Source of the DNA: Streptomyces spororaveus
GTDB taxonomy: Bacteria; Actinomycetota; Actinomycetes; Streptomycetales; Streptomycetaceae
Assembly (NCBI RefSeq): GCF_016755875.1
Contig: NZ_BNED01000005.1
Location: forward strand, 3,853,501-3,917,500
DNA length: 64,000 nt
Reading direction: 5' to 3'
Shown: in pieces, positions 42,083 through 50,907 of the stretch
How the letters are laid out: each line of letters starts with the position of its first letter
Position numbering within the stretch: the stretch's first letter is position 1
Notes under the pieces: model-generated
The model's database searches: none
Seen by the model: only the letters and a program-made list of their open reading frames with translations
What the model was told of the DNA's origin: nothing
Made by a program: the position numbers and the translations under genes

Positions 42083-43423
42083 TCACCCGCCGGGTTCGTT
42101 CCTGACCTTCCAGCGCCACAGGCCGTCCGCCCGGCTGTCGCGCTCGCGCTCCGCGCGGCCCAGCGGGCCCACCCGGGCGTACGCGTCCGGTGTGCGCGGG
42201 TCGTCGCGCAGGGCCAGGCCGTAGGCGGCGCTGAGCCGGATGTCCTGGTCCCCGGCGTCGAGGAGGCGCGCCAGTGCCTCGGTGATCTGCGGTGAACGGT
42301 CCGCGCCCCGGGCGGTGGCGTAGGCGGCCTGGGACGCCACCTGCGGGTCGGCGTCTTCGAGCAGGGCCAGGAGCAGCGGGCGGTCCTCCGCCGACAACGC
42401 CTCGCCGCCCAGTGCCCCGGCGGCAGCCGCCCGGACGCCGGCGTCGGGGTCGTGGCACAGGTCCCGTACGGCTTCGGCCGTCCGCGGGGTCAGGGGCCGG
42501 TCGAACGTGTCCGGTACCGCGCGGCGTACGCGCGCGTCGCCGTGCCCGGCGTGGCGCAGGCCGACGGCCGCGGCTCCGGAGAAGCCCTCGTCGACCAGGG
42601 CCCGCAGCAGGCGGGGCAGGACGACTCCGTCGTCCTCCACCTCCGCCCAGGTGCGCAGCAGCGCCAGGCGTTCGCGTTCGTACCGGCGCGCGTGCGGCGT
42701 GAGCCCTTCCGTCAGGTTCTGCAGGCCGAGCACGTCGGCGACGAAGAGGCGGGGCAGCGGGTCGGGGTGCCGGTGGAAGGCGACCGTCTCCGCCCAGGTC
42801 TCGGCGCTGCGCCGTTCCGTCAGGATCCACTGGGACGCCCACCAGTCGGCGTGTTCCGGGTCGCCGTGCCGGACCGCTCGGGCCACCAGTTCCCCGGGCG
42901 GGGTCAGGATCCGGAAGGCCCATTCCAGGCTGGTCAGGATCCCGCCGTGGCCGTCGCGGACGCACCGCCCGCCCAGGGTGAACTCGGTGAGGGTGTGGTA
43001 CTCGCCCTCCGGGACGACCCGCGTGCGCACCGGGCCCGGATCGCCCGTCAGGTGGCGGAGCCGGGCTTGCGGGCCCTCCTCGTACCAGTTGCGGGCCGCC
43101 GCCAGCAGTTCCGTACGCCGCTCCGGGGCGAGCCGCAGCCGTGGGTCGCTGCCGAGGGCGGCCTCGAACACCGCCGGGGAGCCGCCCTCGATCGCCCGCA
43201 GCAGCGGGGTCGTCCCGTCGGGCAGCCGCCGGTCCGGGTCGGCGCCGGCCTCCACCAGGGCCTCGGCCACGGCCGGGTCGCAGGCCGCCACCGCCGTGCA
43301 CAGGACCGGCAGGCCGTCCTCCCCGGCCGCGTCGGGGGCGGCGCCCGCTTCGAGGAGGCCGCGTACCCGCTCGGTGTCGCCCGCCCGTACCGCCGCCGCC
43401 AGTGCGGCGTTCCGCTCCGTCAT
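42083..43423 (-). CDS. ankyrin-HEAT repeat protein, paralog B
   Basis: A 446-residue repeat protein. Residues 1-95 are ankyrin-like repeats (LAAAVRAGDTERVRGLLEAGAAPDAAGEDGLPVLCTAVA; PAVAEALVEAGADPDRRLPDGTTPLLRAIEGG). The middle about 200 residues are unassigned. The last about 170 are HEAT-like (GDARVRRAVPDTFDRPLTPRTAEAVRDLCHDPDAGVRAAAAGALGG). Its ATG overlaps the stop of the upstream paralog (ATGA), so the two are co-translated. Such proteins mediate protein-protein contacts. No catalytic motif is visible. Confidence 0.8.
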   Translation of the reverse strand: MTERNAALAAAVRAGDTERVRGLLEAGAAPDAAGEDGLPVLCTAVAACDPAVAEALVEAGADPDRRLPDGTTPLLRAIEGGSPAVFEAALGSDPRLRLAPERRTELLAAARNWYEEGPQARLRHLTGDPGPVRTRVVPEGEYHTLTEFTLGGRCVRDGHGGILTSLEWAFRILTPPGELVARAVRHGDPEHADWWASQWILTERRSAETWAETVAFHRHPDPLPRLFVADVLGLQNLTEGLTPHARRYERERLALLRTWAEVEDDGVVLPRLLRALVDEGFSGAAAVGLRHAGHGDARVRRAVPDTFDRPLTPRTAEAVRDLCHDPDAGVRAAAAGALGGEALSAEDRPLLLALLEDADPQVASQAAYATARGADRSPQITEALARLLDAGDQDIRLSAAYGLALRDDPRTPDAYARVGPLGRAERERDSRADGLWRWKVRNEPGG

Positions 43424-44895
43424 CCGTTCCCCCCGTGCGGCGGCGCCTCGTTGCGCCCGCGCCAGTCCGCGAGCGCGTTAGCCCGGTGGTCGGGCCGGTA
43501 GATCGGGCCGAGTTCCTCCACCCGCTCGTACGCCTGCGGGGTGCGCGGGTCGTCCCGGCGGGCCAGTCCGTAGGCGCCGATCAGGCGCAGGATGCGGTCG
43601 CCGGTGTCCAGGAGGGCCAGCAGGACCTCCGTGGCGTCCGCCGTACGGTCGTCGGATTCGGCCAGGACCTCCGCGGCCCCGCCGCGGAGGGGGCTGTGCG
43701 GGTCGCGGACCAGGTCGCGTACGACGGCCCGGGGCCCGTCCCGGTCCTCGTGGTCTCCCGCGAGCAGGACGCACGCGGCGTTGAAGCGGACCTCGTCGTC
43801 CGGGTCCCGTGTCAGGGCGCCCAGCGCGTCGGCGGCCCGCGCCGTCAGGGGCCTGTCGTGCAGGGCGAGGCAGTCCGGCACCTTGCGGCGCACCCGCGGG
43901 TCGGGATGGTCGGCGTACCGCAGGCCGATGGCCTCAAGCCGGGGGTGTACCTCCGCGTGTTCGGTGAGGGCCCAGAGCACCTCGGCGAGCACCACGGCGT
44001 CGGTCTCCGCGTCCGCCCAGGCGGCGAGGAGGTCGCGGTCGTCCTCGTGGTGCGGGTACGCCGTACTGTCCAGGGAGAGCTGCCGGGACGCCAGCCAGTC
44101 CGCCGCGAAACGCCGGTGGTCGGCGGACGGCTGGTGTCGCAGGGACGTCACCAGCTCCCGGGCTCCCTCGCCGAGGCGTGCGCCGAGTCCGGCCCTGGAC
44201 GCGGCCCAGTCCACGTGGCCGGGGTCGGGGTGCCGGACGGCGCGGGCCACCAGTTCCGTCAGCGGGGCCGGGACGCCGAACGCCGACTCCAGGGTGGTCA
44301 GGACGGCGCCGTGCCCGGCGCGGACGCTCAGACCGCCGAGCGTGACCTGCTCGACCTCGCACCACTCGTCTTCGACCGTGAGGGTCCGCGCCGGGGCCGT
44401 GGCTCCGGTGCGGCGGCGCAGTTCCGCCTCCGCGCCCGTCTCGTACCAGTGGCGGGCCGTGGCGAGCAGCCGCTCGCGCGCCGGCCGGGCCAGGCGCAGT
44501 TCCGGCGCCTGGAGGTCCTGGGCCCACAGCAGTGCCGTGACCGTCGCCGGGGAGCCGCTCTCGACGGCCCGCAGCAGCGGGGTCGTGCCGTCCGGCAGCA
44601 CCCGGTCGGGATCGGCCCCGGCCCTCACGAGCGCCGCGGCGGCCTTGGGCGCGAACGCGGCCACCGCCGTGCACAGGACCGGCGACCCGTCCGCGTCCAC
44701 CGCGTCGGGATCGGCTCCGGCCCCCAGCAGGGCCTCGGCGATCTCCTCTTCGTGTGCGGCCACCGCCGCGCACAGCACCGGCAGCCCGTCCTCGTCGACC
44801 GCGTCGGGGTTCCTCCCCGGCCCCAGCAGGGCGTGGACCTCCGGGAGGTCCCCCGCCCGCACCGCCGCCACCAGCCGCGCGTCCCGGTCCGTCAT
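43420..44895 (-). CDS. ankyrin-HEAT repeat protein, paralog A
   Basis: A 491-residue paralog of the downstream gene, with one more ankyrin repeat at the N-terminus (three to four repeats, each with LLGAGADPDAVDADGSPVLCTAVAA-like helices), the same unassigned middle (TALLWAQDLQAPELRLARPARERLLATARHWYETGAEAELRRRTG), and HEAT-like C-terminal repeats ending DDPRTPQAYERVEELGPIYRPDHRANALADWRGRNE. The ATG at 44895 follows GGGGAG; an upstream GTG at 44919 is less likely. The pair arose by tandem duplication and lies as an insert between hemD and hemB. Confidence 0.8.
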   Translation of the reverse strand: MTDRDARLVAAVRAGDLPEVHALLGPGRNPDAVDEDGLPVLCAAVAAHEEEIAEALLGAGADPDAVDADGSPVLCTAVAAFAPKAAAALVRAGADPDRVLPDGTTPLLRAVESGSPATVTALLWAQDLQAPELRLARPARERLLATARHWYETGAEAELRRRTGATAPARTLTVEDEWCEVEQVTLGGLSVRAGHGAVLTTLESAFGVPAPLTELVARAVRHPDPGHVDWAASRAGLGARLGEGARELVTSLRHQPSADHRRFAADWLASRQLSLDSTAYPHHEDDRDLLAAWADAETDAVVLAEVLWALTEHAEVHPRLEAIGLRYADHPDPRVRRKVPDCLALHDRPLTARAADALGALTRDPDDEVRFNAACVLLAGDHEDRDGPRAVVRDLVRDPHSPLRGGAAEVLAESDDRTADATEVLLALLDTGDRILRLIGAYGLARRDDPRTPQAYERVEELGPIYRPDHRANALADWRGRNEAPPHGGNG

Positions 44896-44979
44896 CCGCT
44901 CCCCGTCTCCCCGTCCCACCGTCTCGTCCGGCGGTGATCCTTTCCGGGCAGGGGCCGCCGCACAAGGGGATTACGCACG

Positions 44980-45015
44980 CGAGGGGCCCGGGTGCGTGTG
45001 CACCCGGGCCCCTCG
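44980..45015 (-). terminator. terminator of the rex-hemACD operon
   Basis: A perfect 16-bp inverted repeat with a GTGT loop (arms 44980-44995 and 45000-45015) lies 38 bases after the hemD stop and before the ankyrin genes on the same strand, separating the two transcription units. Confidence 0.85.
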
Positions 45016-45052
45016 ACCGTTGCTTCGGACCGCGTCCGGCGGCCTAAGCCGC

Positions 45053-46720
45053 TCACGTCGTGCGACGCCTGCGCGCTCCGGGCCGTCGCTCGCTCGGCCG
45101 GAACACCGTCTCGCCGGCCTCCTTGGCCGCCTCGCGGCGCGCCGCACCGTACTCGGCGAGGGCCTCCGCCAGCTTCGACACCGACGGCTCCGGGGACAGT
45201 ACGTCCACGCGCAGCCCGTGCTCCTCCGCCGTCTTGGCCGTCGCCGGCCCGATACAGGCGATGACGGTCACGTTGTGCGGCTTGCCCGCGATCCCGACCA
45301 GGTTGCGGACGGTGGACGAGGACGTGAAGAGAACGGCGTCGAAGCCGCCGCCCTTGATCGCCTCGCGCGTGTCCGCCGGCGGCGGCGACGCGCGCACCGT
45401 CCGGTAGGCGGTGACGTCGTCGACCTCCCACCCGAGCTCGATCAGTCCGGCGACCAGCGTCTCGGTCGCGATGTCGGCCCGCGGCAGGAACACGCGGTCG
45501 ATCGGGTCGAAGACCGGGTCGTACGGCGGCCAGTCCTCCAGCAGCCCGGCCGCGGACTGCTCACCGCTGGGCACCAGGTCCGGCTTCACACCGAACTCGA
45601 CGAGCGCGGCGGCGGTCTGCTCGCCCACCGCGGCGACCTTGATGCCCGCGAAGGCGCGCGCATCCAGCCCGTACTCCTCGAACTTCTCGCGGACGGCCTT
45701 CACGGCGTTGACCGAGGTGAAGGCGATCCACTCGTAGCGGCCCGTCACCAGGCCCTTGACCGCGCGCTCCATCTGCTGCGGGGTGCGCGGCGGCTCCACG
45801 GCGATGGTCGGCACCTCGTGGGGCACCGCGCCGTACGAACGCAGCTGGTCGGAGAGCGAAGCGGCCTGCTCCTTGGTACGCGGCACGAGCACCCGCCAGC
45901 CGAACAGCGGCTTCGACTCGAACCAGGACAGGTCCTCGCGCCGCGCGGCGGCGCTGTGCTCACCGACCACGGCTATGACGGGCCGGGCGCCCTCGGGCGA
46001 GGGGAGCACCTTGCCCTGCTTGAACACCTGGGCGATGGTGCCCAGCGTCGCGCACCAGGTCCGCTGCCGTGTGGTGGTGCCGGCGACGGTCACGGTCAGC
46101 GGGGTGTCGGGCTTGCGCCCGGCGCTCACCAGCTCGGCGGCGGCCGCCGAGACGGTCTCCAGCGTCGCGGACACGACGAGGATGCCGTCGCTCGCGCCCA
46201 CCTCGCTCCAGCAGCGCGCCGAGGCGGTCTTCGCGTCGACGAACCGCACGTCCGCGCCCTGCTTGTCGCGCAGCGGGACACCGGCGTACGCGGGCACGCC
46301 CACCGCGGTCGCGACACCGGGCACCACCTCGAAGGGGATACCGGCGGTAGCGCAGACGAGCATCTCCTCGGCGGCGTCGCCGTCGAGCCCGGGGTCGCCC
46401 GTGACGGCACGCACGACCCGCCTGCCGGAGCGTGCGGCCTCCATGACAAGATTGGCCGCGTCCCGGATCACCGGGACCCCGGCGGCTGCTGACACTTCAT
46501 CAGCAACCGTCAGCTGCGGCGTGTCGACATTCGCGCGCGCATGAGTCCGCACGACGTCGAGCACCTCGGGCTCCGCGATCAGTACGTCCGCGGCGGCGAG
46601 CGCCTCGACGGCGCGCAGCGTCAGCAGGCCCGGGTCGCCCGGGCCGGCACCGAGGAAGGTGACGCGTCCGTGGGCGGCGACGGCCGGATAGGCGGAGGTG
46701 GTCGGAATTGAGGGGTTCAA
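45053..46720 (-). CDS. hemD: bifunctional uroporphyrinogen-III C-methyltransferase/uroporphyrinogen-III synthase
   Basis: A 555-residue fusion. Residues about 18-260 are the SAM-dependent uroporphyrinogen-III methyltransferase (GRVTFLGAGPGDPGLLTLRAVEAL; VVRAVTGDPGLDGDAAEEM; EVVPGVATAVGVPAYAGVPL), leading to siroheme and cobalamin. Residues about 275-520 are uroporphyrinogen-III synthase (WRVLVPRTKEQAASLSDQLRSYGA; WIAFTSVNAVKAVREKFEEYG), closing the ring for heme. This fusion is typical of actinomycetes. A basic tail (RRPGARRRRTT) ends the protein. The ATG overlaps the hemC stop. Confidence 0.93.
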   Translation of the reverse strand: MNPSIPTTSAYPAVAAHGRVTFLGAGPGDPGLLTLRAVEALAAADVLIAEPEVLDVVRTHARANVDTPQLTVADEVSAAAGVPVIRDAANLVMEAARSGRRVVRAVTGDPGLDGDAAEEMLVCATAGIPFEVVPGVATAVGVPAYAGVPLRDKQGADVRFVDAKTASARCWSEVGASDGILVVSATLETVSAAAAELVSAGRKPDTPLTVTVAGTTTRQRTWCATLGTIAQVFKQGKVLPSPEGARPVIAVVGEHSAAARREDLSWFESKPLFGWRVLVPRTKEQAASLSDQLRSYGAVPHEVPTIAVEPPRTPQQMERAVKGLVTGRYEWIAFTSVNAVKAVREKFEEYGLDARAFAGIKVAAVGEQTAAALVEFGVKPDLVPSGEQSAAGLLEDWPPYDPVFDPIDRVFLPRADIATETLVAGLIELGWEVDDVTAYRTVRASPPPADTREAIKGGGFDAVLFTSSSTVRNLVGIAGKPHNVTVIACIGPATAKTAEEHGLRVDVLSPEPSVSKLAEALAEYGAARREAAKEAGETVFRPSERRPGARRRRTT

Positions 46721-47685
46721 AGCGATCGCTCCCCCATCAGACCGGCCGCGCCCTTGGCCAGCATCTCGTCCGCGAGTTCGCGGCCGAGCGCCATGGCCTC
46801 GTCGTACGACTGGGGCACGGGACCGGTGGTGGACAGCTGCACCAGCGTCGTGCCGTCGAGGGTTCCGACGACGCCGCGCAGGCGCATTTCATTGACAATC
46901 TCCCCGTCCGCCAGCAGGTCGGCGAACGCGCCCACGGGTGCGCTGCAGCCTGCTTCCAGGGTGGCGAGCAGGGACCGCTCGGCGGTCACGGCGGCCCGGG
47001 TGTGCGGGTCGTCGAGTGCGCCGAGCGCGGCGACGAGGTCCGTGTCGGACGCGAGGCACTCCACGGCGAGGGCGCCCTGGCCGGGGGCCGGCAGCACGCT
47101 GTCGACGGACAGCAGGTCGGTCGCTTCGTCACCGCGGCCGATCCGGTTCAGACCGGCGGCGGCCAGGACGACGGCGTCGAGCTCACCGTCGTGGACGAAA
47201 CCGATCCGGGTGTCGACGTTGCCGCGGATGGGCACCGTCTCGATCCGCTTGCCGAGCGACAGCGCCAGGTGGTTGAGCTGGGCGGTGCGCCGCGGCGACC
47301 CGGTACCGATGCGGGCACCGTCGGGCAGCTGCTCGAAGGTCAGACCGTCCCGGGCGACGAGTGCGTCCCGCGGGTCCTCGCGGCGCGGCATGGCCGCGAT
47401 CACGAGGTCGTCGGGCTGCGCGGTCGGCAGGTCCTTCAGCGAGTGCACGGCGAAGTCGACCTCGCCGCGCAGCAGCGCGTCGCGCAGGGCCGTGACGAAC
47501 ACGCCCGTCCCGCCGATCTGCGAGAGGTGCTCGCGCGAGACGTCGCCGTAGGTCGTGATCTCCACGAGCTCGACGGCCCGGCCGGTGACGGCCCGTACCG
47601 CGTCGGCGACGTGCCCCGACTGGGACATGGCCAGCTTGCTCCGCCGCGTACCGAGCCGCAGCGGCTGGTCGGGACGTGTGTTCAT
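46717..47685 (-). CDS. hemC: hydroxymethylbilane synthase (porphobilinogen deaminase)
   Basis: A 322-residue enzyme that polymerises four porphobilinogens to hydroxymethylbilane. LRLGTRRSKLAMSQS opens the protein. HSLKDLPTAQPDDLVIAAMPRREDPRDALV carries the catalytic Asp region and GTGSPRRTAQL is the substrate-binding Arg motif. LEAGCSAPVGAFA contains the Cys that holds the dipyrromethane cofactor. The ATG overlaps the hemA stop by four bases and the stop overlaps the hemD start, so rex-hemA-hemC-hemD is one tightly coupled operon. Confidence 0.95.
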   Translation of the reverse strand: MNTRPDQPLRLGTRRSKLAMSQSGHVADAVRAVTGRAVELVEITTYGDVSREHLSQIGGTGVFVTALRDALLRGEVDFAVHSLKDLPTAQPDDLVIAAMPRREDPRDALVARDGLTFEQLPDGARIGTGSPRRTAQLNHLALSLGKRIETVPIRGNVDTRIGFVHDGELDAVVLAAAGLNRIGRGDEATDLLSVDSVLPAPGQGALAVECLASDTDLVAALGALDDPHTRAAVTAERSLLATLEAGCSAPVGAFADLLADGEIVNEMRLRGVVGTLDGTTLVQLSTTGPVPQSYDEAMALGRELADEMLAKGAAGLMGERSL

Positions 47686-49445
47686 GATGCCCGTCCTGGG
47701 TCGTCGTCGTTCATCGGATCGGCCGCGTCCGCCCGGCTGACGGAAGCAACCGTCTGAGGGTCGAGGTCGAAGAGTTCGCGCAGCGCCTCCGCGTACCCGG
47801 CGCCGCCGGGCTCGCTCGCGAGCTGCTTGACGCGCACGGTCGGCGCGTGGAGGAGCTTGTCCACGACGCGGCGTACGGTCTGGGTGACCTCGGCGCGCTG
47901 CCGTTCGTCGAGGTCGGGCACGCGTCCGTCGAGCCGCGCCACTTCCATGGCCACGACCTCGGCCGCCATCGCGCGCAGGGCGACGACGGTGGGCGTGATG
48001 TGCGCGGCCCGCTGCGCCGCCCCGAAGGCCGCCACTTCCTGGGCGACTATCCCGCGTACGGCGTCCACGTCGGCCGCCATCGGGGCGTCGGCGGAGGCCT
48101 CGGCGAGCGACTCGATGTCCACGAGGCGGACGCCGGGGATCCGGTGCACGGCCGCGTCGATGTCCCTGGGCATGGCCAGGTCGAGCAGCGCGAGCCGGAC
48201 GGTGGTCGCGTGGGCGGGGGTACGGGTGCTCCGGCGCGGCTGCCGCTGCGCGGCGGCCTCGCCCTGGTCGGCCCAGGTCCCGTGCAGTTCGAGGGAGTTG
48301 GCGTCGACCCCGGTCAGCGCGGACCGGCCGTCCGGGCCGACGGGACACCCGTCGGCCTCCGGGGTGGCACTGATGGTCCGGGCGGCCCCGGCGTCGGCCA
48401 GGCGGCCTCCGGCCCGGGCGGCGGCGACCAGCCGTGCCAGCACGTCGGAATCCAGCCCCGAATCCAGCCCCGCCGACGCCTGCGCGGAACCGGCGGCATC
48501 AGCCGAATCCAGCCCCGCCGGCGATTGAGGCGCGGGGTCCGGGGCGGAGCCCCGTTCGGTGACCGGCACGGACCAGGCGGCCCCGGCCGCATCCGGCCCC
48601 GCCGCGGAGCCCCAGGACACGGCGTCGAGCACGTCGTCGGCGGTCAGCACCAGCCCCGTCGCACCCGTGCACGAGACGACCACGTCGACTCGTGTCAGTT
48701 CATCGGGCACCGCAGCCATCGGCACGGCCGAAGCCCGCACACCCGTGCCTGAGGCAACCAGAATTTCCGCCAGCCGCTCCGCCCGGTCGGCGGTCCGGTT
48801 CGCCACGACGATCTCGGCGACCCCGACCCGCGCCAGCGTCGCCGCGGCCAGCGAGGACATCGACCCGGCGCCGATCACCAGCGCCCGCTTGCCCGCGGCC
48901 CATTCGGCCACCGGCGTCCGCACGGCGAGCTGCTCCAGCCCGAAGGTCACCAGCGACTGGCCGGCCCGGTCGATCCCGGTCTCGGAGTGCGCCCGCTTGC
49001 CGACCCGCAGCGCCTGCTGGAACAGGTCGTTGATCAGCCGCCCGGCGGTGTGGAGCTCCTGCCCCAGCGCCAGCGCGTCCTTGATCTGGCCGAGGATCTG
49101 TCCCTCGCCGACGACCATCGAGTCCAGGCCGCACGCCACCGAGAACAGGTGGTGCACCGCCCGGTCCTCGTAGTGCACGTACAGGTACGGGGTGAGCTCC
49201 TCCAGCGCGACGCCGCTGTGCTGCGCGAGCAGCGTGGACAGCTCGGCGACGCCGGCGTGGAACTTGTCCACGTCCGCGTACAGCTCGATCCGGTTGCAGG
49301 TGGCCAACACGGTCGCCTCGGTCGCCGGTTCGGCGGCGAGGGTGTCGTGCAGCAGCTTCACCTTGGCATCGGCGGACAGCGAGGCCCGCTCCAGCACGCT
49401 CACGGGTGCGCTGCGGTGGCTCAGCCCTACGACGAGCAGACTCAT
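47682..49445 (-). CDS. hemA: glutamyl-tRNA reductase with internal linker insert
   Basis: A 587-residue enzyme making glutamate-1-semialdehyde from glutamyl-tRNA, the first committed step of the C5 heme pathway. The catalytic Cys is in TVLATCNRIELY (C50); the tRNA/NADPH parts are visible as GLDSMVVGEGQILGQIKDAL and VIGAGSMSSLAAATLARVGV, and the C-terminal dimerisation helix is present. Between about residues 285 and 395 there is an Ala/Pro/Ser-rich insert that splits the NADPH domain before LALLDLAMPRDIDAAVHRIPGV; most bacterial enzymes are about 420-450 residues. The ATG overlaps the rex stop. Confidence 0.95.
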   Translation of the reverse strand: MSLLVVGLSHRSAPVSVLERASLSADAKVKLLHDTLAAEPATEATVLATCNRIELYADVDKFHAGVAELSTLLAQHSGVALEELTPYLYVHYEDRAVHHLFSVACGLDSMVVGEGQILGQIKDALALGQELHTAGRLINDLFQQALRVGKRAHSETGIDRAGQSLVTFGLEQLAVRTPVAEWAAGKRALVIGAGSMSSLAAATLARVGVAEIVVANRTADRAERLAEILVASGTGVRASAVPMAAVPDELTRVDVVVSCTGATGLVLTADDVLDAVSWGSAAGPDAAGAAWSVPVTERGSAPDPAPQSPAGLDSADAAGSAQASAGLDSGLDSDVLARLVAAARAGGRLADAGAARTISATPEADGCPVGPDGRSALTGVDANSLELHGTWADQGEAAAQRQPRRSTRTPAHATTVRLALLDLAMPRDIDAAVHRIPGVRLVDIESLAEASADAPMAADVDAVRGIVAQEVAAFGAAQRAAHITPTVVALRAMAAEVVAMEVARLDGRVPDLDERQRAEVTQTVRRVVDKLLHAPTVRVKQLASEPGGAGYAEALRELFDLDPQTVASVSRADAADPMNDDDPGRAS

Positions 49446-50248
49446 GCCGGCATCACCGCCGGGACGTCGCCCTCGGGCCCGCCCTTGCGCTGCTCGGCGG
49501 CGGTCCGCCCGGCCGGCGGCACCACGGCCGCGGCGGGGGCGGCGCCGCCCACGGAGGAGCCGCCGGCGGCCGCGGCGGCCGCTTCCTCACCGGCCTTGCG
49601 CTGCTCGTGGAAGGCGAGGATCTGGAGCTCGATGGAGAGGTCGACCTTGCGCACGTCCACGCCGTCGGGCACGGACAGCACGGTGGGCGCGAAGTTCAGG
49701 ATGGAGGTGACGCCGGCCGCGATCAGCCGCTCGCTGACCTGCTGGGCCGCGCCCGCGGGGGTCGCGATCACGCCGATCGAGACGCCGTTCTCCTCGATGA
49801 TCTTCTCCAGATCATCGGTGTGCTGGACGGACATGCCGGCGACCGGCTTGCCGGCCATCGCCGGGTCGGCGTCGATCAGCGCCGCGACGCGGAACCCGCG
49901 CGCGGAGAAGCCGCCGTAGTTGGCCAGGGCGGCGCCGAGGTTGCCGATGCCGACGATGACAACCGGCCAGTCCTGGGTCAGGCCGAGCTCGCGGGAGATC
50001 TGGTAGACGAGGTACTCGACGTCGTAGCCGACGCCGCGGGTCCCGTAGGAACCGAGGTACGAGAAGTCCTTGCGCAGCTTCGCGGAGTTGACTCCGGCGG
50101 CGGCCGCGAGCTCCTCGGAGGACACCGTGGGCACCGATCGCTCGGAGAGCGCGGTGAGGGCACGCAAGTACAGCGGAAGCCGGGCGACAGTGGCCTCGGG
50201 AATACCTCGGCTGCGGGTCGCCGGTCGGTGAGTTCGGCCAGTTGCCAC
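49442..50248 (-). CDS. rex: redox-sensing transcriptional repressor Rex
   Basis: A 268-residue NADH/NAD+ sensor. The N-terminal winged helix (ATVARLPLYLRALTALSERSVPTVSSEELAAAAGVNSAKLRKDFSYLGSYGTRGVGYDVEYLV) binds the ROP operator. The Rossmann domain (VVIVGIGNLGAALANYGGF; AALIDADPAMAGKPVAGMSVQHTDDLEKII) binds NADH, which releases DNA. A Pro/Ala tail of about 45 residues is typical of Streptomyces. The GTG at 50248 has CAGGAG six bases upstream. In Streptomyces Rex represses its own hem operon and respiratory genes when NADH is low. Confidence 0.95.
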   Translation of the reverse strand: MATGRTHRPATRSRGIPEATVARLPLYLRALTALSERSVPTVSSEELAAAAGVNSAKLRKDFSYLGSYGTRGVGYDVEYLVYQISRELGLTQDWPVVIVGIGNLGAALANYGGFSARGFRVAALIDADPAMAGKPVAGMSVQHTDDLEKIIEENGVSIGVIATPAGAAQQVSERLIAAGVTSILNFAPTVLSVPDGVDVRKVDLSIELQILAFHEQRKAGEEAAAAAAGGSSVGGAAPAAAVVPPAGRTAAEQRKGGPEGDVPAVMPA

Positions 50249-50324
50249 GATGCTCCTGCGGGATGAGCGGGGCTGCAGGCGGCCACTTGTCCCAGGACCG
50301 CCCCGTCGACAGCAGGCTATGCCT

Positions 50325-50342
50325 TTGTGAACGCGTGCACAA
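50325..50342. promoter_or_regulatory. Rex operator (ROP) upstream of rex
   Basis: TTGTGAACGCGTGCACAA differs from a perfect TTGTGAA-N4-TTCACAA dyad at one position. It lies 77 bases upstream of the rex GTG, as in S. coelicolor, so the rex-hemACD operon is probably autoregulated by the NADH/NAD+ ratio. Confidence 0.85.
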
Positions 50343-50521
50343 AGATTGTGTCCGGTTTGTCCGACCAAAGTGACCGGGGTCACGCGACTCCGGCACGTAA
50401 AGCCGGAACCATCGGCACGTCGAACCCGTTCAAATCCCAAAGGGGGCAAAACCGTGCACACTCCTCACAGATACGCCCCCGAGACCCCATAAATCGCCCA
50501 TGATGGTAACCGGGAAGGAGG

Positions 50522-50800
50522 TCAGGCCTCCAACGCCCGCCGGAGCCGGTCGGGGTTCACCCTCCAGAAGGTGTGCTGCTCGCCGTCGACGAGCACGACC
50601 GGAATCTGTTCCCAGTGCAGCCGGTAGAGCTCCTCGTCCTGCGAGATGTCCTTCTTCTCCCATTGCGCACCCGTCTCGGCGCACACCTTCGCGACCACCT
50701 CCTCGGCCTCGTCGCACAGGTGGCACCCCGGCCTCCCGATGAGCGTCACCGTCCGCTCGCCGGGACGCTTCTTTTCTTTACGGCGCAACAAAGGGCTCAT
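50522..50800 (-). CDS. glutaredoxin-like thioredoxin-fold protein
   Basis: A 92-residue redox protein with a thioredoxin fold of the DUF836/glutaredoxin-like group. The strand VTLIGRPGCHLCDEAEEVV carries the redox-active CHLC motif, and a cis-Pro site (EQIPVVLVDGEQHTFWRVNPDRL) follows. It likely exchanges disulfides with small thiols or proteins. Two ATG codons nine bases apart (50809 and 50800) are possible; GGAG lies ten bases before the second. It is upstream of rex on the same strand, 273 bases apart, with the Rex site between. Confidence 0.88.
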   Translation of the reverse strand: MSPLLRRKEKKRPGERTVTLIGRPGCHLCDEAEEVVAKVCAETGAQWEKKDISQDEELYRLHWEQIPVVLVDGEQHTFWRVNPDRLRRALEA

Positions 50801-50907
50801 GCCACCCATTCTCCCGCGCCCTCACGTAACAGCAGCGCCCCGAAGAGTTCACGCCTCCGCATCCCATCGGTTCGGGAACTCCCGAACACAGTGGCTATGC
50901 TCGCGTC

